This document shows positions 11,091 through 23,718 of a DNA stretch of 64,000 nucleotides, piece after piece (within the stretch, counting starts at the first letter, position 1; every line of letters begins with the position of its first letter). The notes below the pieces were generated by a model. That model was not told the origin of the DNA. It did not search any database and worked only from the letters and a program-made list of their open reading frames with translations. A program made the translations under genes and the position numbers. This stretch comes from Pisolithus tinctorius. Its lineage: Eukaryota > Basidiomycota > Agaricomycetes > Boletales > Pisolithaceae. The stretch covers positions 1,612,001-1,676,000 of the forward strand of contig JANFAH010000002.1 of the NCBI GenBank assembly GCA_024663395.1, read 5' to 3'.

Positions 11091-11798
11091 TTACAAAGTC
11101 TTCCTGTACCGTATAGCACGCAGAATATCCAATAGTATGGCATTCTGCTTAACTAATGCCTCCGCTATCTCGTTCCCAGCTTCCTCGATGGCTCCTTTAA
11201 CGCCCACGATGTTTGCCTGTTGCACGCCGCCGCTGAGCTCAAAAGGGCTAGCCAATCTTCGACGTTTCTGGGGAGGAGAGGAAGGCACAGACTTGGCCCG
11301 CCCAGCATTGGTAACACTGCCTCCGAGGGGGGTTGAAGCCTTAGGAAAATTGTAAGGCTGTACGTCCTCATCCTCAATCATCACAGTAAATGAACTTACT
11401 CTGGGAGCATATATCACATCGGACAGCTTTCGTTTCATGCCCATGGGAGGGCTGGCTCCCGACTTCGTCACGGCTTCGATTAGTTCGGAATTTCCTTTGT
11501 CACCTTCCGCAGCCGCACTGACTTCGGAGTTGTCTGGAGATGGCAGGGGTTCAGCAAAGCGGGCTTCGTCAAGCTGCCAATATGGCCCTTCCAGACTGTA
11601 AATATAACGACCATTATGATCAAGCGGAGCGCCTTGTCCCGCACCACTCCATTTGAGACATCCCGAGTCAGAGTCAGAGTCCTCTGCGGCGTCCCCACTG
11701 TCAGCGGCTGACTTGTTACCCAGGATTATGGAGGCATCATCATTGAAATCGGGAGAGCGCGAGCCGTGGTTCGGGCTGTAGCCGCGCGACCTTGTCAT
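11091..11798 (-). CDS. Hypothetical 235-aa protein with nuclear localisation-like motif
   Basis: A single uninterrupted minus-strand frame. Visible features are a serine/aspartate-rich N-terminus (DSGDAAEDSDSDSG), an aromatic WSGAGQGAPLDHNGRYIYS segment, a KRKLSDVIYAPRVSSFTV block, a basic PQKRRRLASPFEL motif that could be a nuclear signal, and a C-terminal amphipathic helix (AIEEAGNEIAEALVKQNAIL). No domain is recognised. Codon use looks like a host gene and there are no stops, so it is probably real. A short intron cannot be excluded near AGAGTAAGTT (about 11393-11402). Confidence 0.55.
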   Translation of the reverse strand: MTRSRGYSPNHGSRSPDFNDDASIILGNKSAADSGDAAEDSDSDSGCLKWSGAGQGAPLDHNGRYIYSLEGPYWQLDEARFAEPLPSPDNSEVSAAAEGDKGNSELIEAVTKSGASPPMGMKRKLSDVIYAPRVSSFTVMIEDEDVQPYNFPKASTPLGGSVTNAGRAKSVPSSPPQKRRRLASPFELSGGVQQANIVGVKGAIEEAGNEIAEALVKQNAILLDILRAIRYRKTL

Positions 11799-12227
11799 AG
11801 CTAAGATAATCTTTCTGGGAGAGAGACCGAGATGCAGTAACCACCACCCTTGCAGAATATAACTAGTGATGATCCGTCCGTCCCTCGAAGAAAGGACTCA
11901 AGAAGTACTCCATGTCGTTCCACAAGGTTAGAAATTTGCTCCATATCACTCATTCGCTAACCAAAGATTACTTCCAGGTCGTGAACGTTCGCAGCCGAGA
12001 CCAGCTTTAGTCCCGTTACACCCAGAACTTTAATCCGAAAATGATCACCTCAATAACCTAGGAAGTATACGGACATCTGTAAAGTTTCATTTCAGTTCTA
12101 ATTCTAATGGAATCTTAATCGCTTAATACAGTGTCAAACCAGGCCCTGATTGGCCCCTTAAAACCCTAATAAGAAAGCGGATTCTCCAAAGAAGTACAGT
12201 TCTCGCCACCCGCGGCCACAGCATAGT
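11799..12227. other. Intergenic spacer
   Basis: No coding frame. It separates the minus-strand 235-aa ORF from the small plus-strand ORF and may hold both promoters. Confidence 0.35.
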
Positions 12228-12422
12228 ATGACCTCAAAGATCTCTTCACCACTTTCAGATTTACTGGTGGCCCCAAGGACGGTCATAGAGGCGACAGCGC
12301 ATTCGATCATGCGCTTCAACGTCTGGGACCGTTTCTACTTGCTTTCTCGGTTTCGGTGAGTCATATGGCTATCTGACATTAACGTTCACGGCAGCCGTAA
12401 GGACGCGAAGCAGGTGCTCTAA
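12228..12422 (+). CDS. Small spliced ORF, 51 aa, unknown function
   Basis: Exon 1 is 12228-12355 and exon 2 is 12395-12422. The intron would be only 39 nt, GTGAGT...GCAG, with CTGACAT as a possible branch site. Joined at phase 2 it gives a clean peptide starting MTSKISSPLSDLLVAPRTV, with FNVWDRFYLLSRFR across the junction and ending KDAKQVL. The peptide looks non-random (basic, aromatic patch, N-terminal Ser/Thr), but I do not recognise it. The very short intron is a reason for caution. Confidence 0.4.
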
Positions 12423-13054
12423 CACTCAGAGACTCCTGTTTGGAGACTAATCAGCAGGCGTCCACTTAGGCCATCATTCACTATATGTGATATGATTGGA
12501 ACACAACTGAATACATAATACAGGGCCAGTACATTCCAATTTCATGCCGAGTGATCGTCTCACCAAAAATTGTGTTGTAAGGTGGTTATGGTCGCCGCTT
12601 TCCCTGGGATCTGGACACTGCAATACGATTTAATCCAAAGAAGTGTTCTCCGCCCTCCCATGGCAGTGCGTTGAGTAAGGTATGTCACATGTGTGTCATC
12701 ATCGTTGCAAAACGGAGTGGTAGGGTAGTCACCAGTGAGGTGCCAGGTTAGCAAGAATCTATTGACGCTTTGATCTATGTAGATTGCCTCCATTCTTGAT
12801 GAGACGCGGTAGTCGTGATTGTACTTCGCCCTGTGTTAGTCCGAATTCCGCAGTCCACCTATGCATCAGTGCGGTACGGAGAAGCCGGTGTCCAGGTTCC
12901 CCATCGTGAGCCTTGTAGATCCTATGCTCGCTAGTCGTCACTCACTCTCTTCGCCACAGTACTAGCAGTGATACCGTGTGCTGCTCACATCCTGCACATG
13001 CGGCCACACTGTGGCACATTGCTGTTCATCCTTGCTATCGTCCTGCTCATCACT
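12423..13054. other. Spacer upstream of the Plavaka element
   Basis: No gene recognised. The 5' end of the transposon probably lies within it, but I could not find a terminal inverted repeat or target-site duplication. Confidence 0.35.
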
Positions 13055-16000
13055 ATGACAGATAACAGGTTCAAATGCTGTGGTCCTTGTCCACGGTCCT
13101 ATGATACTCCAAGTTCGCTGACTCGCCACCGCTCAAGCTGCCCACACTGGGGGCAGCAGCTAAACTCACAGGTGCAACGACGAAGGCGGAATGCCCAACT
13201 GAGCCTAAATGGCACGCCTCCAAAGAGGGCAAAACTGAATTTGGATACAAATGTGAGCCCAGCTTTTTGCCTTCGTCCCTGGTGTTGCTGACTTGAGAAT
13301 GGTAGGCCGACGTTGGCACGCTGGAGCTCGCAGAAAAGGACTCTACTTCATGCTCTCCAAGTTTCTCGAGCTCTCATGATTATCCCGCACCTATCAGCAG
13401 TCTCCAATCTGAGCTCGCATCCTTCAGTGCGGCCACTACTGATCCAGTATCTTCCGTACAAGTGCTCCCCGAGTCCGTGCCCCTACCTGAGAACACGCAG
13501 AACGCTGAGTCATCTGGAAGCCACCGGCCCGCTCGGTCACGGCGTTTACCTGCGCGATTCCGAGACATTTTGCCAGAACCACCTGTTCCTGCTTTGCAGC
13601 CAGGGGCTTCTTTATCTGCTTCGCAACCCCAGTCTTCCGGCCTCCCACGTGTTATCCTTCATGTATTTGATTCTATCCAAACGTCTTTCAATAAATTTGG
13701 CATTGCATGAGCGTATCGTCACAGACCATCCTATGACCCAGATTCATTCGTCTCGCTCGATGAGCTCTCCGATGCATATATTAACCCTGAGCAAACGGAC
13801 ACAATTCCTGCATCACTACCGGCGTTGCCACCCCAGCCTTGGAAAAACATGAGCATTTGGAGACTGATGACGTGGATGATGTCTGGAAGCAAGCAGAAGT
13901 CCGAGGCTGAGGTCACTCGCCTCGTAAATTCTGTGCTCAGGTCAGATGACTTCAGCATCGAAGACTTGGATGGGTTCAACGCTCGTACAGAGATGAAACA
14001 TTTTGATGCTTCTGAATCCACGCTAGGACCAAGTGATATTGTCCACCAGGACGGCTGGAAGGAGAGTAGTGTGGATGTTCTTGTACCGACTAGGGAGCCG
14101 GACGCGAATGGAAATGGCCGGATGTTCACCGTTCCAGGGCTCTTGTATCGCCAACTTGTTGCAGTCATTCGCTCCGCCTTCACTGAAGATAATGCAAAGT
14201 GGTTCCATCTCACTCCATTCAGACGGGTATGGAGATCTGCCATCACTGGTTGTGAGATGCGGCTGTATGATGAACTTTACACATCGGATGCGTGGAACAG
14301 AGCCCATGACGAATTGCAAAAACAAAGCCGCAGCGATGGCTGTAAACTGGAACGCGTGATCGCCGGGTTGATGTTCTGGTCCGATGCTACTCATCTCGCA
14401 CAATTTGGCGACGCCTCTGCATGGCCTATCTACTTATTTTTTGGGAATCAGTCGAAATATACACGTGCATGTCCTAGCTCCGGTGCATGCCATCCAATAG
14501 CGTTTATGCCGACTGTGAGTTACTCCGGTACCTACTGATTACGTCATAGCTGACACATGCATTTATTATGTAGCTTCCACCATCTATCGCCGAGTTCATA
14601 TCCAAGTTTACAAAGAAAAAAAATTACGATGACATTATTGCCCACTGTAAGCGAGAGTTATTCCATGGGGTATGGAAAGTGTTGTTGGACGAGGAGTTTG
14701 TCGAGGCATATAAGGATGGCATTGTAATCAGATGCTATGATGGAGTATGCCGGCGAGTTTTCCCACGCATCTTCACTTACGCAGCAGATTATCCAGAGAA
14801 GTATGACTGCTGCGCTGCTCAACTCATTGACAAAACTTATGGTTTTATTTACAGGGTACTTTTGGCTGCCATCCGTGACAAAGGCAATTTTCCATGCCCA
14901 CGGTGCCTCATAGCAAAGGAAGACTTTAGTCGTCTTGGGCTCCGGTCAGATGCATCCAGAAGATTCACAAAAATACGCCAGTACTTCTCGGATCGAATTT
15001 TGGCAGCCCGCAATGCTATCTACAGGTTAGGGTGCCCAATCAAAGGGGTAATTCCAGAACACTACTTGAAGGGGTTTTCACTGGTGCCAACCTTTGTACG
15101 TTCGCCTCTTCATCGGTCTTCCATGACTTTACAAGTCGCCACAGAATTCATTTGCTGATATTCTCGGACCTCTTGGGCTCGACGTCTACTCCATTGTTAC
15201 GGTAGATCTCCTTCACGAGTTCGAGCTGGGGATCTTCAAATCAGTCTTTAGGCACTTGTTAAGGCTACTGTACGTGATACATCCTGATACAGTGATCCAG
15301 CTTAATGAGCGGTATGGAGTTTTTATTTAACTTTCATACAGTGTGCTAAAAGATGGTGCTTAATAAGGTTCCATCTAATTTCGTCCTTTGGAAAAGATGC
15401 AATTCGTCGCTTTCCCCATAATATATCAGATGTATGTCAACAAGCAGCACAAAATTTTGAAGACATCCTGCAGGTAATTTAAGCTTCTGGATCCTCATTT
15501 TCCAAGAAATAATGTTTTTCTCATCGTCAGTGTGCAATTCCAGCGTTTGAAGGGCTTTTCCCTTCTGAGCATGACGGAGTCGTGCGTACCTTGCTTTTTT
15601 GGCTAGCCCACTGGCATGCACTCGCAAAGCTTCGTCTCCACAGTGAAGATTCACTTCATCAACTCGACGAAACCACCCAGCTGCTTGGACATCAGCTTCG
15701 CAAGTTTCGAGACTTTACTTGTACCGCGTTCATGACAATGGAGCTACCCTCGGAGGTCGCTGCTCGGCGTCGAAGAAAGGACAGTAAACCTAATCTCACA
15801 TCTAATACTACCTCTGCTACGACCAGTGCCCGACCGAAGACCTTCAACCTTGCAACATACAAGTTTCATGCCCTCGGAGATTATGTGAATACAATACGCA
15901 CTTTTGGAACAACTGACTCATATACTACTCAAATCGTAAGCTATATCATTGTCTTTCATGATAGATGACGCGCTGACCCTGGTTGTTAGGGTGAACATGC

Positions 16001-17259
16001 TCATTGCCTTCTGAAGAAGTTCTATCGAAGTACGAATAAACAAAAACCTGCAAAGCAACCCGCAAAGCAGGAGAGACGACATACACGTATTAGACGTCAA
16101 TTGGATGCCGCAGGCGAATCCTCCACAAAGTTGGAAGAGACAGCTGCCCCGTCTAAGTTTCACCACCACTTGTCAGATTCTCCGAGCAATGCCATCAACT
16201 TGGCCGCGTTTCTCAGTCAAAACTCCGAAGATCCAGCCGTGAAGGTGAGAGGTTGTACTGGACCCCAAGTTAACTGTCCTCACCGTCTTTTACAAGGACT
16301 TCATTCCGAAGCTGAAAGATCATCTTCTTTCATGATTACTGGGCTTGGATTATGATGGAGATGAATGCTCATTCTCTAGTGAAGAACGAAATAAAGTGAC
16401 CTTCAAGAATGGTCTCAACCGAGTTATTCAATCAAAGCGCTTCCAAATAAATTACACGACCTACGATATACGCCGTGGCCAGGATACCCTACGCCCAGGA
16501 CATGGTGCCACAGTTATGATGCTATCACGAGAGGAGAGTCCTAACGCTCATCCATTCTGGTACGCACGAGTATTGGGCGCTTTCCTTATAAATGTTTGTT
16601 ATAGTGGAACGGAGCAAACCATGGAATTTCTCTGGGTTAGGTGGCTTGGCGTTGTACCAAGCTACCAATGGGGCCTTCAGAAGGGACGTCTCCCGAAGAT
16701 TGGGTTCGTCCCAGATTCGCCTGGCGCCTTTGGTTTTCTTGACCCTTCCCTCGTAATCCGCGCTTGCCATCTTATTCCTGCATTCGTTAACGGGCACACT
16801 GATTCACTCCTTCGATGTGGACCTTCGATGGGCCGTCCTGCCAATGAGGTTGATGACTGGGAAGCGTACTACGTCAATATGTGAGCTTTTCTGAGGGACT
16901 ACTACTTCGCTTCACTGAAACATTATTCTTATAGCTTTGCAGATCGCGATATGTTCGCTCGCTTTTCTGGTATCGGCATCGGGCATGATGCTCAGTATTC
17001 CCTACCTGAATTGGTACCCAAAACGTCCTCAGACTCGGACCTGGATCTCACCGATGCCAGTGACCATTCCGACCAAGAAAGTCCCACTGATGAAGACATA
17101 GGCAGCGAGGGGGATGAAGGTCTTAATGATGGCGATGACGTTGAGGATGAAAGCGGTGACTTGGATTCCTCCCAGACAGACGGTGAGCGCTCAGAGGACA
17201 GCAGTGAGGATGTAAACTACTCTGATGCAGAGGATGACAACAACGGTCCCGAGTTCTGA
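13055..17259 (+). mobile_element. Plavaka-type DNA transposase, ten exons, two in-frame TGA
   Basis: Exons: 13055-13252, 13306-14514, 14574-14800, 14855-15095, 15145-15311, 15368-15473, 15531-15935, 15990-16244, 16297-16880 and 16935-17259. All junctions are GT-AG and phases close, giving 1239 codons. The N-terminus has a C2H2-like finger (FKCCGPCPRSYDTPSSLTRH). Later motifs include LHVFDSIQTSFNKFGIA, KNMSIWRLMTWMMSGS, LERVIAGLMFWSDATHLAQF, WPIYLFFGNQSKYTR, CPRCLIAKEDFSRLGL, INYTTYDIRRGQD, HPFWYARVLGAF and an acidic tail. This is the agaricomycete Plavaka (CACTA-like) transposase type. TGA at 13708-13710 replaces Arg after FGIA, and TGA at 16333-16335 replaces Arg in HLLSxLLG. Both fit CGA to TGA. 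Otherwise the gene is well preserved, so inactivation is recent. Confidence 0.85.
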
Positions 17260-18877
17260 GCGTTGTATAATACCTGTATATTATAGCTATCCGATGAATG
17301 TGTTTACAAGCGTTTGTGTCTACTGAGTGGTGTCTACGTGATTGAACGTTGAGGGTGCATCGACCCTCGGCTTATATACTGTGATCGGGAGTAGCTCACA
17401 TTTCGCAACATGGTTCTGGTCATGGTACCCGCAATCAAAGGACATACGACCAGCACGCTCGCTGACCTTTTCCCATTCCTGGCCAAGGTCTACGGTGACT
17501 CTATGCGGTGAAGCAATCAGTTGAGTCTACGTTTACTAAACTCAGGCGAGAACAGACTGTTTCGGTAGGTTAACCTCTTCTGGGGTCCATTTTCCCTGTC
17601 GCTTTTCGGGCTGGAAGGCGCTTCAAACACAATGATAGACATACTAGGGCATGGCTACTACTGCAGAGAGTATGGTTAGATGCGTTGGGGATATATGAAT
17701 ACTTGACGTACTGGTCTCCAACCGAAACGTGTTGTCTACCCTTCTCTTTCCATTGGACGATGGTTTGCAGTATCTGATTGTCAGTGAGTCCCTGACCCTA
17801 GAGGTAAAGTTGGGCGAAGGGTATCAGTCAAGGTTATTAGCACCTGAAAGTGTTTCAACAACTCACGGCCTTGGACAGCTTAATGGCTGTTTTCGGCTGC
17901 TTCTCTTTCGACTGCCAAGAACTTCTTGCAAACAAGTCCTTCGCTCATGATTAACAACACACTCACCCTTCAGTTTTTACGGGCTCAGCTCATTTATTCG
18001 CAAGGACATGCGCGTGTTCCAGGGTGGAAGGCGCGGGGCCTGGAAGATTCACATCCGACACAGGTTTATGTGACGGTTTGGTTGACTTCGGGGCAGTACT
18101 TCGGTTAGCCCTTGAGGTGGACAATACATTGGCTACCAGTGCTAATCGACACGGGGCATCAGTGTCACTGGGCGATGGAGGAACAAAACGAGGGGTTCTC
18201 GCCTGCAGCATCAGCAGTAACAGCAACGTTTCCCAGCATCTTGAATACACTGACTATTTTGGGCATGTCCATGTCCTGGATGGCGCGCAGTATATCATTG
18301 CGAATGGGAATTGGGCACAAGACCGCCTAATGCTGGAAAGAGTGCTTGCGAGTGTGGTAAATGCAAGGGGTCAAATCGGGGAACTTCGTTGAAACCGTAG
18401 TGTACAGCGGGGATGTGCAGTGACCCTTCAGAAAGGCGGCAGACGCAACATGATAGTTATCTCCTGAGAGATTGGGGTGGTGTAAGCCACTCAGAAGGGG
18501 ATCTGCGCCTCTAGCGGGCTCGTCACGCAGTGTGCGCCTCCCACCGCATCGTCTTGTGACGGTCCCAGTTGGGTGTATTGGATCGTCGTGACCATGACAG
18601 GTCTGTGTGCGGGGTGGATACAGGGCTGACAAGACAAGGTCAAATTTGTGGACAGCATGGGAGAAATGCCCGTACATAATATATACGGGGAGAGTGATGG
18701 AACTAGAACAGGGCCGTCGCCACTGGTAGACACCTTGTTTACCACACCGGAGCCCTGGGCTCAAACAACACACTAATTGAAACAGCAATATGAGCCACTA
18801 CATTTAAGCAGGCATTACGATGATTGTCATCAGAAAAGCCGATGGATGATAGAGTGACGACATACTTTTTACCTCGA
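17260..18877. other. Spacer right of the Plavaka element
   Basis: No recognised gene. The longest frame (18024-18392 +, 122 codons) overlaps equally open minus frames and shows no motif. A small hairpin occurs at about 17351-17368 (GAGGGTGCATCGACCCTC). The right end of the Plavaka element should lie near here. Confidence 0.35.
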
Positions 18878-19456
18878 TCATTGTTTCCCGGAGACCAGAA
18901 TCTCATAGTCTGCTTTCTCCGCTCCAGAAGCAGGATGCGGAGGACCAGCAGTCAGGATACGCTTCACCGTTTTCCCCAGCCTCATACCAGCCTCCCATGC
19001 ACGCATATCCTCGAGAAAACCAGAAGACACGAGCAAATCCTCTACACTAGGTTCTCCCTTGTTCGGTGCGTTAATTAAAGTATAAGGGGGAGGAGGGTTT
19101 GAAGTGATGAGCGTCGTGCCTGCCATCAATGGAGTGAGCGAAATGAAACAATTACTTGACAAAACGTCCGAACTCTCCTGCATATTCTCAGCTTCCCGGC
19201 CAACATCATTTGCCTTCCTGATCTCGCATTTACTCCCTGCATTGCTCCCGGATGCAGATCCTGCGCCACAGATCGAACCGTCGGTACCACTCAAACTCCC
19301 CAACGATTATTGTCGCTTTCCTCGGTGTCGACAAGACGTTGAACCCTTCCCCTCCTTTGAGTGCGTATGTGGGCGAGGTGGCACATGAAAGACTCGGAGA
19401 CCTAGTGTGAAGGTGTAAAGTGAGAGGAGGGGATAATGGGTTTTCGGTATCCATGG
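18878..19456 (-). CDS. Hypothetical ORF pair with a frame change
   Basis: Two overlapping minus frames could form one protein. From about 19456 the frame reads MDTENPLSPPLTLHLHTRSP and GGEGFNVLSTPRKATIIVGE. From 19303 another reads DGSICGAGSASGSNAGSKCE, SNPPPPYTLINAPNKGEPS, VEDLLVSSGFLEDMRAWEAG and ends ADYEILVSGKQ. A short intron or a frameshift around 19300 would join them. Neither half matches a family I know. The second half looks like genuine coding sequence. Confidence 0.35.
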
Positions 19457-19959
19457 TCATGTTGGGAGAAGATGTTGATAGGTCCACCGACAAGATAAAA
19501 TTCCGGAAATGGAGATGAACTCAGCGTTTATTGCATTGGACGAGCCCGTCCTATACGTCTTCGCAGTGAACCAGCACAAAGGATACGGAGTTTTCCAATA
19601 TGAAAGAAACTGAACGTTGGAGCGGGATGTGCTACGAGACCTGTAACACTTCAGCAAGAGTAGTCTGAGTAACACTCGTACATACCCAGAATTAGCAAGG
19701 TAGCCGGAACTACTGTCTCCCAGTCAAACTGCGTTACTCTACTGCTTTGGTTCGGAAAGCAGAGAGTATTATCAGTCAAAGGAGTATCGTTGGAGTGATC
19801 ATGGAAAGGTGATGAGGACATAGGAAGACGGCGTCCCACTGCTGAGCCCCAGTGAAAACTGGTTATCACGCCGTGTGACCCTAGCTGACGGGATATGCCC
19901 AAACGAGGGAAGTAAGATGTAGTCATACCAGGTTGGAATTCCGTAGTAAAATGAGACTA
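19457..19959. other. Left flank of the CpG-poor block
   Basis: No gene recognised. CG dinucleotides are still present here and largely vanish to the right of about 19950, which I take as the left edge of the transposon block. Confidence 0.4.
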
Positions 19960-20469
19960 ATACAATATGCAGGGGCACAACTCCATAGCACCCTAGATGA
20001 CTTTTTTGTGCATCCTCACATGGGCACATATCAGGGCATATCTTGGTCTCCCCTTACCATGTTTATGCCATATGCTTGTGTGTGACAACATATGCCCTTG
20101 TATTACAAAGTCATATCTGCTCATATATATGCACATTTATTTATTACCCACACACACTGCATTAATATGCTTCAAAATGACAATTTATTACATGGTAGCA
20201 CTCTACATAGTACAGGAAATTTTCCTGGGGGGTAATAAATACACAATGATGATGATGCAGACAGTGTGGCAGGCAATGCAAATGATGGAAAACCCTGCCA
20301 TGTGATGCAAGTGCAATGCAAGTACAATGCAAATATGATGTGAGTGGATGATGTGAGTGGATAATGCAGGCAGATGGCATGAAAAAATATTGTGGATGGA
20401 CTTCTGTTTGAGCAAAATGGATTGTTATCTAGTGAAGGTTGCCATTCTCGATAACAGCCTTAACCCAGG

Positions 20470-22224
20470 CATTGTCTTGGACCTGATAATGTGTTAGCAT
20501 GGTTTCTTGCTGGCCTGTCACTTACAAGCTGTTTGGCTTCCTTGTTGTACTCCTGGTTTTTGCTGTCTTGTGAGCAATTCATGAACAAACCAAATGAGAC
20601 ATACCTCATGTTGAGTTGCAGTCAATGTCTTGTCATAGTAGAAGCAGAACTGTTCTTTTTTGCTGTTTGGGTTGACATGCTTCAGCCATCGCAAGATGCA
20701 GAGGTTGCTAATGACTATATTAGCAAGTAAATCTATACTGCATTTGTGCTTACCATCTGTTCTTGGTACCTGAGGGCTGAAACTTTTTCTTGGAAGCATC
20801 CTCCATTTGAGAGACACATGGTGGTACTGACTCACACTTGACAGGAGAGTCTGGAATAGGCAGCACAGGTAAAGTCTTGACTTTCGAGGCAGCCACAGCA
20901 AGTAAGCTCCTTCCCAAGTGATGTGAGTTAGTGAAGACTCAGATAGTCAAATAGAAACTTACATTGGATCATATGATACTGGAGGCTGAGTGATATTTGT
21001 GTGATTGATGACTGGTATATTTTCCTTGTTGTCTGGGGCAGTAAAAAACTTGGGTGGGTTTGATTGTGTTGCTGGGATTTCTGCAGGTCTTGTCTCAGGT
21101 TGTCCATTCCTGAGAGTAGTGACCTCAGGAGGCTCAGCTGCTGCCATGTTGTCCACTGCCATGGCTCAATAAATCAGTAGAGTATGCAATACAATGTGCT
21201 CACCTTTTGCTTTCTTATTGTGCAGTGCTTCCAATTCTGTTTGATATCACTGTTTCTTGCTGGGTTTGTGGTCTTGGAGGTCTTTGTCTGCATCATCAAG
21301 GGCTTCTTCTTTCATAGTGTTGTGCATTTCCCTCTTCAGCTTTCCATCATCATCCAGGTAGTGCTTACTCCACACCAGGTATCCCCTTGTACAAATATAC
21401 TCTAGCTTCCATCCATTTTCAGCAAACTTGAAGAGTGGGAATGCTGTCTCCATGATCAAGCATATGAACTGCTGAGCACTCATACTGGCTTTGCCCCAGG
21501 TTTCCAGGGTTGTGTTGCACTGGCTGAGCTCTTGCCATGCCCCACATAAAGTCTTCTGCATATTGGCTAGTGTTTCCAATGAGGGGACATTGCCATTTGT
21601 GTCTTTGAGGTATGCATATATGCCACGATTGCTACCCTTGGCCTCAGCAGACTTGAGCCAGTTGTTGAAGTCCTTCTTGGTCCAGAACTGCACATTAGGG
21701 TGCAATTCATGTGTTGGAGCCTTCTCATCAGTCATGGTAAGGGTTGGTAAGGGCATGCTGGCATCAAGGAGCCTGGGACTGCATGACATGGATTTAAGTG
21801 CATTCATGAGCTGGTCAAAGAGATTTCTATAGGAAAATCAGTAAACAATCCATGTTCATACAGAAAATGAAAAGACTTGCCTAACTGTGTTGTATTCAGA
21901 TGTTACTTTGACCAAATGCTGCTCAAGTGTCTTGCAGTGGTCCTGCAGGTAAATGACTTGGGAGTCCTGCATATATGTGCCCTAGACAATGTTAACCCCT
22001 CCAAAACTACCCATTCCACTTACATTTACTTGATTCATCAAGTTCTGGGGCAGGTATGATGCAAAGGATTGCTGTGTGCCAGATAGGAGACCCAGACTGG
22101 TGTTCTGCAAAGGAGACAAGATTGGTGGGTCTTCAACATGATCAGCAGCTGGAGAGAGTAAAGAACTTGTCATTGGAGACAATAATGAAGAGCTACTGCT
22201 GAAATTGAAGTGAGACTTGCTCAT
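20470..22224 (-). pseudogene. Transposon-associated accessory gene, unknown function
   Basis: Minus-strand exons can be followed from ATG 22224 (MSKSHFNFSSSSSLLSPM; LPQNLMNQ) through DSQVIYLQDHCKTLEQHLVK, RNLFDQLMNALKS, a conserved-looking core (FWTKKDFNNWLKSAEAKG; NRGIYAYLKDTNGNVPSL; TWGKASMSAQQFICLIMETA; FAENGWKLEYICTRGYLVW) and a tail with YQTELEALHNKKAK, DNKENIPVINHTN and CVSQMEDASKKKF. This type recurs as an agaricomycete hypothetical protein. TGA at 21247-21249 interrupts KKQxYQTEL, probably from CGA. One intron begins GCAAGT (GC-AG). The 3' end is uncertain. Confidence 0.5.
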
Positions 22225-23718
22225 GGTGAGCAGGTATATGATAACTTAATGGTGGGAAGGTGGCAGAAGAGGCAGAAATTTGGCTAAGGTAAAATTCCCA
22301 TCCCTTTGCTAATTAGGCTCTAGGCTCTTGACTATGACCTTACCTTATTAACTGCAACTGAGAACAAATGCTGCTGACACCAACTAATTTAGCTTTTGCT
22401 CCTGCTCCTGCCATTACCATGGTCAATAATGTCATCCTCATTGACCTTGAAGGCCTTGTCACAGATTGGGACATGTATACATTTTCATTGAACATACTTT
22501 CAGCTGGTGTCACCCACCAAAGGTGTTGTGGACATGGTTATAGCTGACTCTGCCTAACTTGTTGATGAGTTGTGTGCAATGCCCATGCATGCAGATGAAG
22601 ACTAAAGGCCTCATGCATAGAAAGACTGCCAGATGTGAGCAGTCATCCATCAGTAAACCACTTTGTGTGCTGGCAGTCCTAGGGAATCTGTCCAGTGCTG
22701 GACAGCTCTGGACAGCTCTGGACAGCAAAAGTGATTTACTGATGTCCTTCACACAAGAATGAGTCATCAGTGCTAAAGAGAAAAGAGGAAGCGAGTTGAG
22801 TGTGCATTAAAAGTTTTTAGTGCCTGTGTACGGCATTCCGGTTTTCATCATATCTCCACCATTTCCAAAGATATTGACTCCATTCTCACACTTGCTTAAA
22901 GTGCTCTGCCATGTGATTCTGCCTTCCAAATCTGGAGAGGATCCTCACACCCTATGCATTTCTACAGCACTCCATACATCAGATGCTCATTTCACTAAGT
23001 CCATCAATCATGGCCACCTCTTCATCAATCATCTCACTTGTCTCATTTGCCAGAGACAGTGGCTACATATATCTGCCAGGCATTCCCACCAGCTTCCATC
23101 CTGAAGCCCCCTGGTTCATCCCATCATTGTCAGCCCCATCTCATCCCATGCAGCTTGGTTGGTGTGTTCTCCTTGTCAGTATGACTTCCAGAAGGATGTT
23201 CTTTGGTCATCTCAGGTCTGTCATTTGGTTAGAAAGGTCTTATGTGGTTGTTTCGGTCTCCCCTCTTGATGAAGCATATGGATCATTCCTCCCTGCTCCC
23301 TGCACCATCTTTATTCCAATCTTGTCCATCATTCTTCCTGCATTGCAACAGCTGCAGCATAATCTACTGTTCTCCAGCCTCCCTGATCACATTCATGACA
23401 AGTATGATGTGCATCTTGCCTTCTTACTGCAAGATCCAGCAGAAGACATCCCCCCTTCTCCTCCTCCATCAGAGCCCTGTTCATCCTGTTCATGAAGTTT
23501 TTGTTAACTTTGCTGGAGGATGAAAGGGTGGGAGACACGATCACATATGCTCCTGTTTCCCCACAGACCCCCAATGCCCTAGCCTCTTTGATGCCTGACT
23601 CATGCCCTTCAATTCTGGAATTAATACTTCCCTATCTGGAAACACTGCCCATCTGTCATGCCATCTTTGGATCTAGAGATGTCTCTGCCAAGATCTGACT
23701 TGCATCACCACCCCCTAA
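22225..23718. other. CpG-poor spacer, no gene recognised
   Basis: Frames of up to 170 codons occur (22983-23495 +, rich in Ser, Pro and Leu), but none shows a known motif. This may be a decayed internal region of a retroelement or of the surrounding transposon. Confidence 0.3.

Noticed and set aside
12950..17560. Terminal inverted repeats for the first Plavaka element
   Set aside because: Scanned both flanks by eye and found no convincing inverted pair or target duplication.
18024..18392. 122-codon plus frame
   Set aside because: Overlapping minus frames are equally open and no motif or splice signal supports it.
22983..23495. 170-codon Ser/Pro/Leu-rich plus frame in the CpG-poor block
   Set aside because: The open frame is explained by pyrimidine-rich composition; no family motif.
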